Shown in pieces: positions 41,441-50,829 of a stretch of DNA of 64,000 bases (its first letter is position 1; each line of letters starts with the position of its first letter). Under the pieces are notes generated by a model. It was given only the letters and a program-made list of their open reading frames with translations, ran no database searches and was not told the origin of the DNA. This DNA is from Adhaeribacter_A terreus (GTDB lineage: Bacteria; Bacteroidota; Bacteroidia; Cytophagales; Hymenobacteraceae): assembly GCF_042657365.1 (NCBI RefSeq), contig NZ_JBHSKT010000001.1, positions 655,057-719,056 of the forward strand, given 5' to 3'. A program made the translations under genes and the position numbers.

Positions 41441-42427
41441 CTACAAATGGCTCAATTGCAGTAATTCTTCAGCCGCCGCAAAAGCCGAAACTTCGCCTTT
41501 CAGCACTTTTTGCTCCAATTCCGGTAGCGTTTTTACGACTTCAGGTTTGGCAAAAAAGCGATCTAATAAAGTTTGCCGAATGCTTTCGTGAAGCCAGTGT
41601 AAATTTTGGTTTTGTCTTTTTTGTTCGAAAAAGCTACCGTTTTTAACCAGTTCCAGATACGATCCGATCGTTTTCCAGATTTCTGAAATGCCGGTATTTT
41701 CCAGCGCCGAAGAAATGGAAACTTTAGGCACCCAGCCCGAAGCGGCATGCGGAAATAAATGCAAGGCACTTTGGTATTCGGCGCGGGCTACCCGAGCTTT
41801 TTGCAGATTTTGTCCGTCGGCTTTGGTAATTACTACTGCATCGGCCATTTCCATGATCCCTTTTTTAATGCCCTGAAGCTCGTCGCCGGCGCCGGCCAGC
41901 ATCAGCAAAAGGAAAAAATCTACCATTTCATTTACCGCGGTTTCGCTTTGCCCAACGCCTACGGTTTCTACAAAAATTACTTCAAAACCGGCTGCTTCGC
42001 AGAGCATAATACTTTCGCGGGTGCTGCGCGTTACGCCGCCTAAACTCTGCCCCGCCGGCGAAGGACGGATGTAAGCCATTTTGTTGCCGGCTAAGGTTTC
42101 CATGCGGGTTTTATCTCCCAGAATGCTGCCGCCGGTTTTCTGACTGGTTGGGTCAATGGCCAGCACTGCCAGTTTTTTACCCAAAGTGTTGGTTACATAA
42201 TTCCCGAAAGCTTCTATGAACGTGCTTTTACCAACGCCCGGCACACCGGTTATACCAATGCGCACGGAGTTTCCGCTGTAAGGCAGCACCAGATCCATTA
42301 CCCGGTGGGCCAGTTCGCGGTCGGAGGGAAGGGTGCTTTCTACCAGCGTAATGGCGCGGCTTAAACCCAGCCGGTCGTGGGCTAAAATGCGTTCTGCGTA
42401 ATATTCAACCGGAAATCTTTTGGCCAC
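41441..42427 (-). CDS. meaB: Methylmalonyl-CoA mutase-associated GTPase
   Basis: 328 aa G3E-family chaperone (MeaB/ArgK) that protects and reloads adenosylcobalamin in the mutase. P-loop GVPGVGKSTFIEAFG, switch region VETVGVGQSETAVNEMVDFF, and base-recognition ITKADG are all present. The partner mutase genes lie 8-13 kb away. An ACGSTA copy is in frame at 41614, near the C-terminal dimerisation arm. Confidence 0.94.
   Translation of the reverse strand: MAKRFPVEYYAERILAHDRLGLSRAITLVESTLPSDRELAHRVMDLVLPYSGNSVRIGITGVPGVGKSTFIEAFGNYVTNTLGKKLAVLAIDPTSQKTGGSILGDKTRMETLAGNKMAYIRPSPAGQSLGGVTRSTRESIMLCEAAGFEVIFVETVGVGQSETAVNEMVDFFLLLMLAGAGDELQGIKKGIMEMADAVVITKADGQNLQKARVARAEYQSALHLFPHAASGWVPKVSISSALENTGISEIWKTIGSYLELVKNGSFFEQKRQNQNLHWLHESIRQTLLDRFFAKPEVVKTLPELEQKVLKGEVSAFAAAEELLQLSHL
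41614..41644 (-). repeat. ACGSTA element inside meaB
   Basis: Minus-strand AAAACGGTAGCTTTTTC, then GAACAAAAAAGAC. It is sense in the gene and encodes KNGSFFEQKR. A weaker look-alike (AAAACGCTACCGG) lies at 41504-41533. Confidence 0.6.
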
Positions 42428-42443
42428 AGCAATTCAGTTTTAA

Positions 42444-42474
42444 GACTTTTCAGCCCGAAAATGATACCGTTTTT
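42444..42474 (-). repeat. ACGSTA dispersed element, copy
   Basis: Minus-strand AAAACGGTATCATTTTC, then GGGCTGAAAAGTC. It is upstream of meaB in sense orientation. Confidence 0.75.
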
Positions 42475-42518
42475 TACAGGATGCAAATTATTTAAGAAAA
42501 AACTCCGGAAGGGCTTAC

Positions 42519-42547
42519 AAAACGGTAGGGTTTGGGCATAAAAAAAC
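42519..42547 (+). repeat. ACGSTA dispersed element, copy
   Basis: AAAACGGTAGGGTTTG, then GGCATAAAAAAAC. Its tail joins the terminator at 42543. Confidence 0.75.
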
Positions 42548-42569
42548 GCCCCGGAAACCGGGGCGTTTT
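42543..42569 (-). terminator. Intrinsic terminator
   Basis: Arms AAAACGCCCCGG and CCGGGGCGTTTT with loop AAA. On the minus strand the T-run comes from the adjoining element tail. It follows the outer-membrane protein gene ending at 42597. Confidence 0.85.
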
Positions 42570-42596
42570 CAGAAGTTTGGGTATTGCTAATAGAAA

Positions 42597-43442
42597 TTAG
42601 AAGTTCAGTTTAATGCCAACACCTACGCCTACTGAGCTGAAAGGCATATTGAATTTCAGTGATTTATCGGGTTGAGATTCGGATGGCTGGTCATTGCTGC
42701 TGAAGGAAAGATCATCTACAAATTCAACTTCTTTGTCGTTAGTAGTGTATTCGCCTAAAACGTCTCTGCCATTATAAGTTGCGTTCGTAATTTCACCTTT
42801 ATCAGGAGAGTAGCTCAGGTTATTCATGGTTACTTCAGAGAAGAAAGCCATGTTGTCGCTCAGTTTGAATTCTGCGCCAATGCCGGCCTGCAGGCCAAAT
42901 CCCCAGCCACCACTTACTTCACTTTCCTCTTCAAACTTTTCGCCGTCTTCCATGCTAATATCGGTTCCGGTAACAGTTCCTGTGGCGGCTATCATTCCAA
43001 AGCGCGCATATGGATTAATGCCTTCCATACCAGCAGAAATTACCAACGCCGGCTGTAACAGCAACATCCGCGACGACATCTCCGATTCGTGCGTATCGGT
43101 TTCGCCATTTGTGGTACGGGTGCTCTTTACCTCATTTTTACCGTCAAGCAGATAGCCAATTCCCAGTTCAGCGCCTACGTGTGGGTTAAACATATAACCT
43201 ATTGTACCGCCGGCTGCAATACCTTTTCCGAAGTTTACATTTACTTTTTCGTAGCTAACATTAAAAGTGTTATTGCCAATCGAGGCAGTTTGATTAACAG
43301 TTTCGTTATAGTTTTTTTCGGATGCTACGCCAAAGTTATAAGCGCCACCAAGTTTTACATAAGCGCCCTGCGCCTTTGCTTCCAATTGTGCCAGGAATAA
43401 GCCGCCAGCCAAAGCTGCAGCCATTATAATGTGTTTTTTCAT
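42597..43442 (-). CDS. Outer-membrane beta-barrel protein
   Basis: 281 aa. Signal peptide (MAAALAGGLFLAQLEAKAQG), then alternating strands typical of an 8-10-stranded barrel (YVKLGGAYNFGVASEKN, TIGYMFNPHVGAELGIGYLL, GWGFGLQAGIGAEFKLSDNM), ending SVGVGVGIKLNF with the terminal Phe expected for outer-membrane insertion. One acidic loop near the C-terminus. Function unknown, possibly an OmpA-like or opacity-like porin. Confidence 0.8.
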   Translation of the reverse strand: MKKHIIMAAALAGGLFLAQLEAKAQGAYVKLGGAYNFGVASEKNYNETVNQTASIGNNTFNVSYEKVNVNFGKGIAAGGTIGYMFNPHVGAELGIGYLLDGKNEVKSTRTTNGETDTHESEMSSRMLLLQPALVISAGMEGINPYARFGMIAATGTVTGTDISMEDGEKFEEESEVSGGWGFGLQAGIGAEFKLSDNMAFFSEVTMNNLSYSPDKGEITNATYNGRDVLGEYTTNDKEVEFVDDLSFSSNDQPSESQPDKSLKFNMPFSSVGVGVGIKLNF

Positions 43443-43566
43443 AATAAAATTAGGGTTAGATGAAAGTGTATGTTTTGCAACGGCGTAAACTTAGCGTTTT
43501 TAAATGTAGTGCCCGCAGCTTTGTTACCTTGGTTTTTAGTGAACACGGCGTTTAATTAAGGGAATG

Positions 43567-43594
43567 AAAAACGGTAGGGTTTGAATAAAAAAAA
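43567..43594 (+). repeat. ACGSTA dispersed element, copy
   Basis: AAAACGGTAGGGTTTG, then AATAAAAAAAACC. It is directly joined to the terminator at 43593. Confidence 0.7.
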
Positions 43595-43619
43595 CCGCCA
43601 GTAATAAATACTGGCGGTT
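43593..43619 (-). terminator. Intrinsic terminator
   Basis: Arms AACCGCCAGTA and TACTGGCGGTT with loop ATAAA; the T-run on the minus strand comes from the element tail. It follows the PorT-like gene. Confidence 0.8.
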
Positions 43620-43651
43620 CTTAGTAGGGTGAGAGCGTATTTTTTAATATT

Positions 43652-44347
43652 TTATTGTATCGGAACCAGGTAACTTACCGATACGCCTAACGTGCGGTTC
43701 GAATATTTGGGCCAGCGCGGGTCGCGCTCTTGCTGGTATTGGTTCAGGTCTGAAAGGCCAAGGCCGTAACGCAGTTCCAGGGCCAGGTTTCCCGGACCGA
43801 TCTTGCTGCCAAAACCACCGCCAAAAGCCAGACCTACATCGCTGCGGTTCGGTTTTACACCGTTGCGGTATTTCAGTTCCAGCTCCGTTTCAGATTCGTT
43901 GCCGCCAATCAGGTAATTATTTTTGCCACCCAGTAAATAACCCAGGTAAGGACCACCGTTCACAAACGCATGCAGGTTTTCTGAACCAAAAGTAGCTTTT
44001 AGCAGCACTGGTATTTCGAGGTAATTAAGGCTGTATTTGTATTCGTAAGGCGTGTTCCAGGGCCGATAAATGCCTTCGTGACGGTGACCTTTCTGCGAAT
44101 ACAGAATTTCGGGCTGAATGGAAAGCATTTCGGTGAGCCCTAAATTGGCAACAATACCAACATGCGCCCCTGTCAGATCTTCCTGGTCAGATTTGAATGC
44201 ATTTCTATGCCCGGCATCGCCTTCGGTAAACGCAACGTGCGAAAAGTTTATTCCTACACGCGGACCTACAGAAATAGACTGGGCTTTGGCGTCAGAAAAA
44301 AACAAACCTGCTGCAAAGGCCGCAGCGAAAAACAATTTCTTGTGCAT
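43652..44347 (-). CDS. PorT-like outer-membrane beta-barrel protein
   Basis: 231 aa. Signal peptide (KLFFAAAFAAGLFFSDAKAQ), then barrel strands with family pattern ISVGPRVGINFSHVAFTEG, HVGIVANLGLTEMLSIQPEI, LYSQKGHRHEG and FVNGGPYLGYLLGGKNNYLI. This is the PorT/outer-membrane beta-barrel family common in Bacteroidota; no specific role can be assigned. Monocistronic with its own terminator. Confidence 0.82.
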   Translation of the reverse strand: MHKKLFFAAAFAAGLFFSDAKAQSISVGPRVGINFSHVAFTEGDAGHRNAFKSDQEDLTGAHVGIVANLGLTEMLSIQPEILYSQKGHRHEGIYRPWNTPYEYKYSLNYLEIPVLLKATFGSENLHAFVNGGPYLGYLLGGKNNYLIGGNESETELELKYRNGVKPNRSDVGLAFGGGFGSKIGPGNLALELRYGLGLSDLNQYQQERDPRWPKYSNRTLGVSVSYLVPIQ

Positions 44348-44595
44348 ATCTGTTTTTAAATTACTTTTTAGGTTCGTGTAAAAACCTTTTTTTAAGATTC
44401 AGGCTGCGCTTACCGGCAGGAACCAGTAAGCTTACCATGGCAGCCAGCCCGAAACTCTTTCTTTTTTATGCGCAGCGATCAGTTCAAAAAACATACCGTT
44501 TCACTCGTGTTGTCAGATTTAATAAAGCTCGGGCCCAAAAAAAATGAATTAAGATGAGTTGTTTGTAGAAGTTCAGCCACTATCCCGGAAATAAG

Positions 44596-45999
44596 ATGAT
44601 GAAAAAAATAGCATTTGCGGGCCTGTTGGCTATATTTTTAACTGGTAATGCCAGCGCTCAGAACGAACTTAACAATTTTACCGCTACCGGCCGGGGCGGC
44701 GTAATAAATACGTTCGCCACCGATTACCAGGCCGTTGGTATTAATCCTGCCATCCTCGGGCGGTCAGACAATGCGCTTTTTGCTTTTTCTATCGGGGAGA
44801 TCGGGGCGGGCGTGAGTTCCAAATCTTTAACACACGAGCAACTTAATAAATTTATTTACCATTCCGACGAAAAGCTCGACTCGCTACAGAAACGTGAATT
44901 TGCGACTGCGTTCAACAACGAAGATGCTTTTAACCTGAACATCGATATTTCCACGCTTGCAGTTTCAACTCATATTCCGAAAATTGGAGGTTTTGCCTTC
45001 AGCAACCGCATTCGGGTAACCGGGCATTTAGGGCTCAATAAAAATGCTTCAGAAATTCTGTTCCTGGGTCAGAATGCCCCCATCTTTCAGGATCTTCAGA
45101 TCGGCGACACCATCGGCATCCGCAGAACCCTGAACCCGACTTTTGTAAAAATGCAGATCCTGAATGAATGGAATCTTGCTTATGGCGCAGAGCTTATAAG
45201 TTCGCCGGGTTTTAAATTACAGGCGGGCATTGGTTATAAATTAGTGCAGGGCGTTGGCGTGATCGAAATTGCCGTGGACGCGGAAAATGTAACAGCCTAC
45301 ACCGCTTTATCGCCTAAGTTCGATGTGAATTATGGCGACCTGGTAAACGATCCGAATTTCAATACCACCGATATTGGCGAAGGCTTTTTTAAACCGGTGG
45401 GCAAAGGACATGGTTTCGATCTGGGAGTAGCTGCCGAAATTGGCACGAAGGTGAAAGCCAGCCTTTCTGTTACCGATATAGGCAGCATAAAATGGCGCGG
45501 CAATTTACTTACCGCCAACGATCAGTACATTCAGAAAACCAATTCCGATGGCATAGAAACGTTCGATTTTTTAGAAGAAGTAATAGACCTGGCCGGCACC
45601 GGAAGCGATAGTCAATTTAACTTCTCACCCGATAGCGAATTGAAACGCAAACTACCAACCAAACTACGCACCGGTGTGGGCTATAAATTATCGAATACTC
45701 TTGAAGCCGGCCTGGATGCTACCATTCCCTTAAACGACGTAGCCGGAAACCTGGAAGATCCTTTTGTGGGCTTGGGGGTAGATTATAAAGTAGCAGAGCA
45801 CCTTAAACTAAGTTCCGGATTTTCGGCTGGAGCCGGCTATGGCGCCAGCATTCCATTGGGTTTCACGTTCGTATCGTCTATGTATGAATTCGGGGTGGCA
45901 ACCCGCGATCTGGTAGGTCTCTTTTCTACCGAAAATCCGTATTTATCTATTGCGTTCGGTTTCCTGCGGTTCAAATTTGGTTCCATAGAAGCCCGGTAG
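44596..45999 (+). CDS. DUF5723 outer-membrane family protein
   Basis: 467 aa. Signal peptide (KIAFAGLLAIFLTGNASAQ), then TFATDYQAVGINPAILGRSD and FAFSIGEIGAGVSSKSLTHE, typical of DUF5723 (PorV/FadL-like barrels of Bacteroidota), with SGFSAGAGYGASIPLGFTF near the end. Transport or T9SS-linked function is only guessed. Two tandem ACGSTA copies and a terminator follow. Confidence 0.78.
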   Translation: MMKKIAFAGLLAIFLTGNASAQNELNNFTATGRGGVINTFATDYQAVGINPAILGRSDNALFAFSIGEIGAGVSSKSLTHEQLNKFIYHSDEKLDSLQKREFATAFNNEDAFNLNIDISTLAVSTHIPKIGGFAFSNRIRVTGHLGLNKNASEILFLGQNAPIFQDLQIGDTIGIRRTLNPTFVKMQILNEWNLAYGAELISSPGFKLQAGIGYKLVQGVGVIEIAVDAENVTAYTALSPKFDVNYGDLVNDPNFNTTDIGEGFFKPVGKGHGFDLGVAAEIGTKVKASLSVTDIGSIKWRGNLLTANDQYIQKTNSDGIETFDFLEEVIDLAGTGSDSQFNFSPDSELKRKLPTKLRTGVGYKLSNTLEAGLDATIPLNDVAGNLEDPFVGLGVDYKVAEHLKLSSGFSAGAGYGASIPLGFTFVSSMYEFGVATRDLVGLFSTENPYLSIAFGFLRFKFGSIEAR

Positions 46000-46010
46000 T
46001 TTTTATTGCT

Positions 46011-46041
46011 AAAACGGTAGCGTTTCAGGGGTAAAAAGTAC
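46011..46041 (+). repeat. ACGSTA dispersed element, copy
   Basis: AAAACGGTAGCGTTTC, then AGGGGTAAAAAGT. It lies 11 nt after the DUF5723 stop. Confidence 0.75.
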
Positions 46042-46052
46042 AATGCTTTTGA

Positions 46053-46082
46053 AAAACGCTATGCTTTAGAAGCAAAAAAGTG
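46053..46082 (+). repeat. ACGSTA dispersed element, tandem copy
   Basis: AAAACGCTATGCTTTA, then GAAGCAAAAAAGTG. It is 42 nt from the previous copy, with a degenerate piece (ACAATGCTTTT) between; the tail is the terminator's first arm. Confidence 0.75.
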
Positions 46083-46110
46083 CTGCAAACTAAATTCGCA
46101 GCACTTTTTT
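46074..46110. terminator. Bidirectional intrinsic terminator
   Basis: Arms AAAAAAGTGCTGC and GCAGCACTTTTTT with an 11-nt loop, between convergent genes. Confidence 0.85.
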
Positions 46111-46124
46111 TATGATGAAGCTCT

Positions 46125-48446
46125 TTATTCCGAAATTTCTACCCAGCCTTTAAACTGCTTGCCGGTTTGTTGGTTTTCGAAAATATAGTAATAGTTTCCG
46201 TGGCTTATTTTTGTTTCGGGCCATTCGTTGCGATAGTTTTTCTTCTCATAAACCTGCATGCCCCAACGGTTAAAAATCCGCACGTTCCAGTCGCCTTCCG
46301 GCAGGTTTATAAAAGTCAACTTGTCGTTCAGATTATCGCCGTTCGGAGTTACAATGTTCGGAATAAAAGGCTGCGGTGGCGGCGGACAGTAATTGAAGGT
46401 TACGTTGATAGTATCGGTATAAGAGCAACCTCCGCGCGAAATTCTGGCCCAGTATTTTCCGCTTTTGCTAACCTGCATTTCGCGGCCACTGGTGTTGTCG
46501 TTCCATAAAAAAGTTGCCGGGGCTGTTTCCGGAATTCCGGTGCGTAAGGTAATAATTTCGCCTTCGCAGGCAGTAATATCGTTGCCCAGATCCATACCCG
46601 GCAATCCCAGCATCGAAACGTTTTTGGTATCGGAGGTAGAGCAGCCGTTGTCGGAGGTTACAGTTACTTTATAAGCGCCGGTAGTATTTACCGTTATGGT
46701 TCGCGTAGTTTGGCCGCCGGGCTGCCACAAATAAGTAGCGCCTAGGTTACCGGCATCTAAAGTAAGCGTTGCACTGCCGCAGGTAAAAAAGTCGTCGCCC
46801 AGATCTACTGTTGGTACCGGTTTGGTATAGACCCGGATAGTATCGCTGGTAGTGCATTTGCCATTGTTGAGTTGCAGCCAGTAAATGCCCGCCTGGGTTA
46901 CCGAAATAGCAGCCGATGTGTCGCCTGTACTCCATTTAAAACGTTCGTTGAAAGGGCTGTGCGGGAAACGGCTTTTCAGGGTATGCGCCTGGCCTTCGCA
47001 GATCGTTGTATCCGGACCCAGATCTACCAATGGCTTGTTCAGAATGGTAACCTGCCGTTCAAAAACCGAAGCAAAGCCCTGGCTGTAGATCGTTAATGTT
47101 ACGTTGTAGGTTCCGGGCAGGCTATACGTATGGCTTGGTTGCAGTTGCTTGCTGGTATTGAGCGTTACACTCGCCGGGTCCCCGAAATTCCAGTTAACCG
47201 AATCGGCGGAAGCGGGATTTACAAGCGAAAAAACGGTAGGGCTTTCGGCACAAACTCCGCTGAAATTAAAACGTGCCGGCGCAAGATAACTCTGAATGAA
47301 ATTCGGTAAACCAAAGCCATTCATACTGCTCGAAGCCAGCAAATTATTAGGAAAGAAAGATGCTGCCTGCAAATTACAACCGTTGCCCAGCACATTGGGG
47401 TTGGCAATTTCATAAAGCACTGTAGTGCTATGGCGGGTAACGTAAATTTTACCGTTGTTGGCCAATTGCATCGCCATAAAGCTGCCCAATCCGCTTGTAA
47501 CTGTATTATTTATCAGGTTTACCGCAGCATAAGGACCGCCGGCAAGATCATATTGCCAAACCTGCATATTAAACGGGCTATCTTTTCGGGTATAATATAA
47601 TTTCTGTCCGTCCGGCGAAAATTCAGCACCGTAATAGGAATTAGAATTAGGCCGCGGAAACAGGTTTGGAATAGTTTGCGGGTTGCTTACCATACCGGTT
47701 TTATTATCGAAATTGAAAACCTGGATGCCGTAATCAGTAAATGTAGCGACCAGTTTATCGCCAGATACGGAAGCTTTTAAATGCCCGCCGCCTGAAACAA
47801 CTGGCAATGAAGCCATAGTGCTGATAACAGGCGTAGTAACTAAACCTGTAGCCGTAACTTTATAAGCCAGAAAATCCTGCGTGCCCACACTCTGAAAGCG
47901 GTGGGCAATTACCCAAACATCTTGATTATTGAAATGATGGATGCCCGCCAGTTTTTCAGAAATAGGGCCACTGCCGGTAAGCGTAAGATTTTTGCTGTTC
48001 GCTAAAACTTCTCCCAGGCCGTTATTGGCATTTATGTTTATAATATTGTAACGTATGCCATTGGTAGAATTGCCGGCTATGTTCTCATCAGAAGTAAATA
48101 AATAATATAGCGAGTCGTTACCGGGTTGCGGTACAATTAATGCCGATTGCGTGGAGCCGTTGCTACCCAATAAACCGGTGCCGTTTGCCATTTGCTGGTG
48201 CAGGCGGTTCCAGATCGTTTGCCCGTCGGTATAAAAAAGCAGGTTTCCTTGTTTATCAGAAATTGTGGCGCTGCCTTCCGGGGAAATCATGGCGCTGCTA
48301 AAAAAGCTTGATGGTTTAGCAGAAGAAAATTCCAGCGCTGCCTGGTTACCAAAGAACCAGTTTTCTGTCTGGCGCTGTGCCCATAAAGGCTGGAAAATAC
48401 CAGTGAGCATCAGAAAAAGCGGAAGGAGCGATAAGCGTGTTCTCAT
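46125..48446 (-). CDS. CHU_C (T9SS type B) secreted protein with PKD domain
   Basis: 773 aa. Signal peptide (LLPLFLMLTGIFQPLWAQ), an N-terminal beta-propeller-like half (WFFGNQAALEFSSAKPSSFF, KLYYTRKDSPFNMQVWQYDL), a PKD domain (VNWNFGDPASVTLNTSKQLQ, SHTYSLPGTYNVTLTIYS), Ig-like repeats (DLGPDTTICEGQAHTLKSRF), and the gliding-motility-associated C-terminal domain (VTPNGDNLNDKLTFINLPEG, NVRIFNRWGMQVYEKKNYRN). Such proteins are exported by T9SS and held at the cell surface. The start at 48446 is chosen by the signal peptide. Confidence 0.88.
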   Translation of the reverse strand: MRTRLSLLPLFLMLTGIFQPLWAQRQTENWFFGNQAALEFSSAKPSSFFSSAMISPEGSATISDKQGNLLFYTDGQTIWNRLHQQMANGTGLLGSNGSTQSALIVPQPGNDSLYYLFTSDENIAGNSTNGIRYNIININANNGLGEVLANSKNLTLTGSGPISEKLAGIHHFNNQDVWVIAHRFQSVGTQDFLAYKVTATGLVTTPVISTMASLPVVSGGGHLKASVSGDKLVATFTDYGIQVFNFDNKTGMVSNPQTIPNLFPRPNSNSYYGAEFSPDGQKLYYTRKDSPFNMQVWQYDLAGGPYAAVNLINNTVTSGLGSFMAMQLANNGKIYVTRHSTTVLYEIANPNVLGNGCNLQAASFFPNNLLASSSMNGFGLPNFIQSYLAPARFNFSGVCAESPTVFSLVNPASADSVNWNFGDPASVTLNTSKQLQPSHTYSLPGTYNVTLTIYSQGFASVFERQVTILNKPLVDLGPDTTICEGQAHTLKSRFPHSPFNERFKWSTGDTSAAISVTQAGIYWLQLNNGKCTTSDTIRVYTKPVPTVDLGDDFFTCGSATLTLDAGNLGATYLWQPGGQTTRTITVNTTGAYKVTVTSDNGCSTSDTKNVSMLGLPGMDLGNDITACEGEIITLRTGIPETAPATFLWNDNTSGREMQVSKSGKYWARISRGGCSYTDTINVTFNYCPPPPQPFIPNIVTPNGDNLNDKLTFINLPEGDWNVRIFNRWGMQVYEKKNYRNEWPETKISHGNYYYIFENQQTGKQFKGWVEISE
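47230..47257 (+). repeat. ACGSTA element inside a coding sequence
   Basis: AAAACGGTAGGGCTTTC, then GGCACAAACTC. It is antisense within the CHU_C gene, encoding AESPTVFSL at the start of the PKD domain. Confidence 0.55.
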
Positions 48447-48447
48447 A

Positions 48448-48476
48448 GTTTTTCGGTTGAAAAAGATACCGTTTTT
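48448..48476 (-). repeat. ACGSTA dispersed element, copy
   Basis: Minus-strand AAAAACGGTATCTTTTTC, then AACCGAAAAAC. It lies directly against the start codon of the CHU_C gene, so it forms its entire leader. Confidence 0.75.
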
Positions 48477-48497
48477 CAATTACCAACGTGTCGGAAA

Positions 48498-50585
48498 TTA
48501 GTGTGCAACTTCAAACCAGCCCTTGTATTGCTCGTTTGTGTCAGGTTTTTGCAGTATATAGTAATAAGTACCATCTACCGGTGGTTTTTCAGGCCAGTTG
48601 TTGCGGTAAGCTTTGTCTTCGTAAAGCAGCGTGCCCCAGCGGTTGTAAATGCGCAGATGCCATTCGCCCGGCAGGGTACCGCGAATCATAAAGGTTTCGT
48701 TCTGGCCGTCGCCGTTCGGGGTAATGATGTTCGGTACCATAAAATCTTCCGAACAATCTTTGAAAACTACCTGCACCGAATCTGAAACAATACATTCGCC
48801 GATATTCATGGTCAGTGCATACCAGCCTTCGCGGCGTACCACCAGCACGGAGTCTTTGCTGCCGGTATTCCATCTATGGTTGGTGCCGCGCACAATTGGT
48901 TTTATGGTTACATCCCGGAACGGGCAAGTTTCAAACAGGTATTTGTCGAAGAATTTCGGGGCGTTTTGCAGGGGCGTAATGGTAATAGTATCGTGGCTAA
49001 CGCAACCATTCTGCGATCTTACTTCCAGCCAGTAAGTGCCGGGTTTTCTCACCGTAATGCTTGCGGAGTCGGAACCGGTGCTCCACTTATATTTCATCAT
49101 TTTTTCCGGACCGTTCAGGCGAATTTTACCGCCCACGCAAATTTCCTGTTCAGGCCCCAGATCAGCATCTGGCGATGGATAAATTACTACCTCCATGGTG
49201 GTGCTGCGGGTGCGGTTGTTCAGCAAAACAGCCGTAAGCGTAACGTTGTAAGTACCCGGTTTGGTAAATTGGTGTGTTGGGTTCGGAAGGAAAGAAACAC
49301 TATCAGCGCCGCTATCTGGGTCGTCGAAATTCCAGTAGAACGTCTTTATCTGCCGTTTTATCTTCATGGTAAATTCCGTTACATCCCCGGAGCACTGGTT
49401 TTTATAAAGGAATGAAGGCACCCACAAATAACTTTGATTAAAGTTAGGTAAACCCTGCTCGCTGGTACGGAAAGGCGTAGTGGTTGGCGTATTTAGTGGC
49501 TGGTTTCCCAGTGAAAAACTTTTGCTGCCGGCAATGCTATCGGGCACATTCAGCACTTTTATGTTTCGGTTGTTGATGCCGGTTTCGGTGCTGGCAGCAT
49601 AAATTTTTCCGTTACGGGCCAGTTGCAGTGAACTTGGGAAAATAGATTTGGTACCAAGTGCTGTGCGCCGCGAAGCCATAATTGCAGCTTTGCTTCCAGC
49701 TTCCAGGTTAAACTGTTCAATATCTACCCCGGTAGTATTTTGGGTGCTCACATACAGTTTGCTGCCATCGCGCGAGAATTCGATTCCGTAAGCTTTCGCT
49801 AATCCGGTTATGCGGAGCGGGTTGGAAATAATGCCGGTTTCATCGTCAAAATCATAAAGTTCTACCAGGTTAAGTTCCTGCATAGCCAGGGCCAGTTTCC
49901 GGCCATCCGGCGATACTTTCATGCAACCGATCGCATTGTTGTTGGGGAAACTTCCGGCGTGCGAAATTGCATTGGCCGGCTGGCTTACTACCGGATTCGG
50001 ATCTACGCCGGTGGGGGTAATGCGGTAAGCATAAAATTTATCGTTCTGAGTAGACGAGCCGTGCACAATAACCCAGGCATTCCGGGAATAACGGTGATCT
50101 ACCGCTGTAATTTTCTCAGCAACAGGCGTTATTAACGGAATATTTTTAGCGAGTACGCTGCCTTGCCCGAACATAGCGCCCGCATCAATTACAGAATATT
50201 TCAGGCCATTTGATCCGCCCAAAGCATCTACAGTAAACAGGTAATAAAGATTGAGCGAATAAGGGTTCTGCACAATTACCGAAGATTGCGAAGCTGACTG
50301 GTGCCCATGTAAAGACCAGCCGTTACTCATTTTCGTATGGAATCTAGTGAAAATGGTATCGCCGGCGGAATAGAAAAGCAAATTGCCCAAACTGTCGGAA
50401 ATAGCCGTGCAGCCTTCCCGCGCCCTGCCTTTACTGTTTATATCTATAAGCGGGTTGTCATCCTTGAATCGTAAACCGGCGCGGCTGCCAAAATACCAGT
50501 AATCTGTTTCTTTTTGGGCTTGTGCATAAAAGCTGGTGAGAAGGCCAAAAGTTAAAAGCAGGCAGTAAAAACGATGCGTTTTCAT
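48498..50585 (-). CDS. CHU_C (T9SS type B) secreted protein, paralogue
   Basis: 695 aa paralogue of the gene at 46125. Signal peptide (FYCLLLTFGLLTSFYAQAQ), propeller-like half (YWYFGSRAGLRFKDDNPLID), PKD-like segment (PTHQFTKPGTYNVTLTAVLL), Ig-like repeats (DLGPEQEICVGGKIRLNGPE), and the C-terminal sorting domain (IITPNGDGQNETFMIRGTLP, LRIYNRWGTLLYEDKAYRNN). Surface-exposed; no enzymatic motif seen. Tandem duplication is likely. The two genes are probably co-transcribed, since only the leader element separates them. Confidence 0.88.
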   Translation of the reverse strand: MKTHRFYCLLLTFGLLTSFYAQAQKETDYWYFGSRAGLRFKDDNPLIDINSKGRAREGCTAISDSLGNLLFYSAGDTIFTRFHTKMSNGWSLHGHQSASQSSVIVQNPYSLNLYYLFTVDALGGSNGLKYSVIDAGAMFGQGSVLAKNIPLITPVAEKITAVDHRYSRNAWVIVHGSSTQNDKFYAYRITPTGVDPNPVVSQPANAISHAGSFPNNNAIGCMKVSPDGRKLALAMQELNLVELYDFDDETGIISNPLRITGLAKAYGIEFSRDGSKLYVSTQNTTGVDIEQFNLEAGSKAAIMASRRTALGTKSIFPSSLQLARNGKIYAASTETGINNRNIKVLNVPDSIAGSKSFSLGNQPLNTPTTTPFRTSEQGLPNFNQSYLWVPSFLYKNQCSGDVTEFTMKIKRQIKTFYWNFDDPDSGADSVSFLPNPTHQFTKPGTYNVTLTAVLLNNRTRSTTMEVVIYPSPDADLGPEQEICVGGKIRLNGPEKMMKYKWSTGSDSASITVRKPGTYWLEVRSQNGCVSHDTITITPLQNAPKFFDKYLFETCPFRDVTIKPIVRGTNHRWNTGSKDSVLVVRREGWYALTMNIGECIVSDSVQVVFKDCSEDFMVPNIITPNGDGQNETFMIRGTLPGEWHLRIYNRWGTLLYEDKAYRNNWPEKPPVDGTYYYILQKPDTNEQYKGWFEVAH

Positions 50586-50698
50586 AGGCGGGGGGGAGCG
50601 ATTTATAGTTAGGTCGCAGAAAAACTCCGAAACGTTGCCTGAAGGAATAAAAATATTTGCGAAAAACCAAGCTGTGTTTTAGTAAAGCTAACCTGTTG

Positions 50699-50727
50699 AA
50701 AACGCTATTGTTTTAACCCGAAAAAGT
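50699..50727 (+). repeat. ACGSTA dispersed element, copy
   Basis: AAAACGCTATTGTTTT, then AACCCGAAAAAGT. Near-consensus. Confidence 0.8.
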
Positions 50728-50748
50728 AAAAACCGCCTTACTATTGTA

Positions 50749-50778
50749 AAAACGCTATGATCTTGCATAAAAAAAGTC
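50749..50778 (+). repeat. ACGSTA dispersed element, tandem copy
   Basis: AAAACGCTATGATCTT, then GCATAAAAAAAGTC. It is 50 nt from the previous copy and fused to the mutB terminator. Confidence 0.7.
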
Positions 50779-50804
50779 CGGTTATTTTTAACACAACCGG
50801 ACTT
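50774..50804 (-). terminator. Intrinsic terminator of the mutase operon
   Basis: Arms AAGTCCGGTT and AACCGGACTT with an 11-nt loop; the minus-strand T-run is the tail of the element at 50749. Confidence 0.85.
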
Positions 50805-50829
50805 GAAAGAAAGTTAGATATAAAAAAAA

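Noticed and set aside
48876..49415. Open frame of 179 aa on the plus strand
   Set aside because: It lies wholly antisense inside the CHU_C-domain gene, with no recognisable family and poor composition; the same applies to plus-strand frames at 3282-3818 and 22520-23005 and minus-strand frames at 26822-27304 and 33536-34030.
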